From Verrucomicrobiaceae bacterium (lineage in GTDB: Bacteria > Verrucomicrobiota > Verrucomicrobiia > Verrucomicrobiales > Verrucomicrobiaceae): 56,573 bases of DNA. The stretch lies in assembly GCA_019694165.1 (NCBI GenBank), contig JAIBCL010000041.1, positions 1-56,573 on the forward strand, given 5' to 3'. The notes under the pieces are model-generated. The model was not told the origin of the DNA. It was given only the letters and a program-made list of their open reading frames with translations, and made no database searches. Numbering within the stretch: the stretch's first letter is position 1; every line of letters starts with the position of its first letter. Below, in pieces: positions 55,829 through 56,573 of the stretch. Position numbers and translations under genes: made by a program.

Positions 55829-55910
55829 AGGCAAAATCATGTTGGGCAGAATCATGAAGAAGCAGGTGAGTGTTTTCAAAATCATGATTCTGCCCTCCAT
55901 CATTCTGCCT
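55829..55910. repeat. Intergenic palindrome of the GGCAGAAT family, copy 6
   Basis: Arms AGGCAAAATCATGTTGGGC and GCCCTCCATCATTCTGCCT with mismatches and a longer middle than the others (82 bp total). The TGA of the epimerase gene (55900-55902) lies inside the right arm. The left edge is 9 bp from the VOC gene start. Confidence 0.9.
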
Positions 55911-56573
55911 TCTGTTTCTTCTCCGTCCTCTCGGCGACAGCACGGTCCGCCATGCGGAAGAAGTCATTCTCCGGCGCATAGCCCAGCACCGTGCGCGCGC
56001 GGGTGATGTTGATCTCAAACGAGTGATACTGAGGGTTCGGAATCTCGATCACCGGCACGTCGAGCTTCTTCGACAAATGCTCCGCCGCGACGCGGTAATC
56101 GAAAGCCGACGGCCCGGCGATGTTGAAGCTCTGTCCGATGGCCGAGGGATTGCCGATCATGCGGTCAAACGCCTGCATCACATCATCCACATGCACGATG
56201 TGCCGCCGCAGCGGCGCGCCGTGAGCATCGGTCAGGATGGGAATGCGCTCCTGCTGATTGCGCACCAGATCGAGCACGTCCTCGCTGACTTTGCCAAAGC
56301 CGTGCCCAGGCTCCGCAGGGTTCACATTACGCAGCAGCGAGAAGTGATTCAGCAGATCATCCTTCTCAAACACCCACGACGAGCGCAGCACCGTCACCGG
56401 CACGCCGTATTGCACCGCGTATTGCTGCGCCATCGTCTCCTCCATCACCTTCGAGAAGGCGTAGTAGCCCGGATAGGCCGTGAGCGGATGGTTCTCGTCG
56501 ATGGGCACCGGCTGCGGATAAAACCAGATGCCGAACGCCGCATCGCCGCCGAAGAGAATGAACTGCTTCACAC
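55900..56573 (-). CDS. NAD-dependent sugar epimerase/dehydratase, 5' end outside the window
   Basis: Extended SDR of the nucleotide-sugar epimerase type. The visible part has DENHPLTAYPGYYAFSKVMEE with the Y-x-x-x-K active site, then VLRSSWVFEKDDL, RRHIVHVDDVMQAFDRMIGNPSAIGQSFNIAG and TRARTVLGYAPENDF. The N-terminal Rossmann motif lies beyond the right edge; the frame stays open to the end of the window. The last residues KAE and the TGA are supplied by the adjoining palindrome, as in the GxxExxY gene. First visible gene of the minus-strand run. Confidence 0.9.
   Translation of the reverse strand, partial: VKQFILFGGDAAFGIWFYPQPVPIDENHPLTAYPGYYAFSKVMEETMAQQYAVQYGVPVTVLRSSWVFEKDDLLNHFSLLRNVNPAEPGHGFGKVSEDVLDLVRNQQERIPILTDAHGAPLRRHIVHVDDVMQAFDRMIGNPSAIGQSFNIAGPSAFDYRVAAEHLSKKLDVPVIEIPNPQYHSFEINITRARTVLGYAPENDFFRMADRAVAERTEKKQKAE

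Overview
The window is a GC-rich chromosomal segment from a bacterium of the PVC group, most likely a Verrucomicrobiota member. The evidence is the gene content. There are two large c-type-cytochrome proteins of the DUF1549/DUF1553 ('PSD1') type, two DUF1501 proteins with Tat-like starts, a DUF6797-like heme protein, a PVC-type membrane-bound dehydrogenase with HEAT repeats, a sulfatase, giant beta-helix proteins and a CHRD/PEP-CTERM protein. No rRNA or replication gene fixes the taxon.

Layout. 1-1280: no convincing gene; a 144-bp tandem repeat (1-380) and a 21-bp repeat that can encode heptapeptides (921-1151). 1281-3976: DEAD-box helicase and a 2[4Fe-4S] protein. 4468-12565: a heavily invaded type I restriction-modification locus. 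hsdM is split by a four-helix-bundle (23S-IVS-protein-like) element that replaced its catalytic core. The hsdM 3' end, any hsdS, and the hsdR 5' end are replaced by a 1222-aa metallophosphoesterase/Hsp90-type ATPase gene. What remains of hsdM and hsdR carries eight copies of a 60-84 bp hairpin element, each inserted directly after a TT dinucleotide. 12918-41283: mostly minus-strand secreted or periplasmic catabolic genes (sulfatase, esterase, SMP-30, cytochrome/PSD1/DUF1501 groups, beta-helix proteins). Within this stretch, a DUF1501 gene and an LLM monooxygenase lie on the plus strand. 41430-46678: tRNA-Asp, a HExxH membrane protease, xseA-recO (overlapping), a CHRD/PEP-CTERM protein and a PQQ-like propeller protein. 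46777-56573: a minus-strand run of eight genes for sugar or sugar-acid metabolism (two Gfo/Idh/MocA, DUF4432, SDR, VOC, epimerase, PVC dehydrogenase) plus a GxxExxY protein. Six of its seven junctions are filled exactly by a ~72-bp palindrome.

How the genes fit together. The minus-strand blocks look like polysaccharide or sulfated-glycan degradation and electron-transfer modules typical of PVC bacteria. The 46.8-56.6 kb run looks like one transcription unit for uptake and oxidation of an unusual sugar. The hsd locus no longer encodes a working type I enzyme by ordinary reading. It is a landing site for other elements, and the intact 1222-aa ATPase is the best candidate there for a present defence function.

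The strongest novelty is the TT-targeted hairpin element. Cutting out each copy at the stated boundaries restores an uninterrupted HsdR reading frame. Its two triloop hairpins keep pairing while the bases differ between copies. The second strongest is the stop-codon-proximal palindrome family of the 47-56 kb operon.
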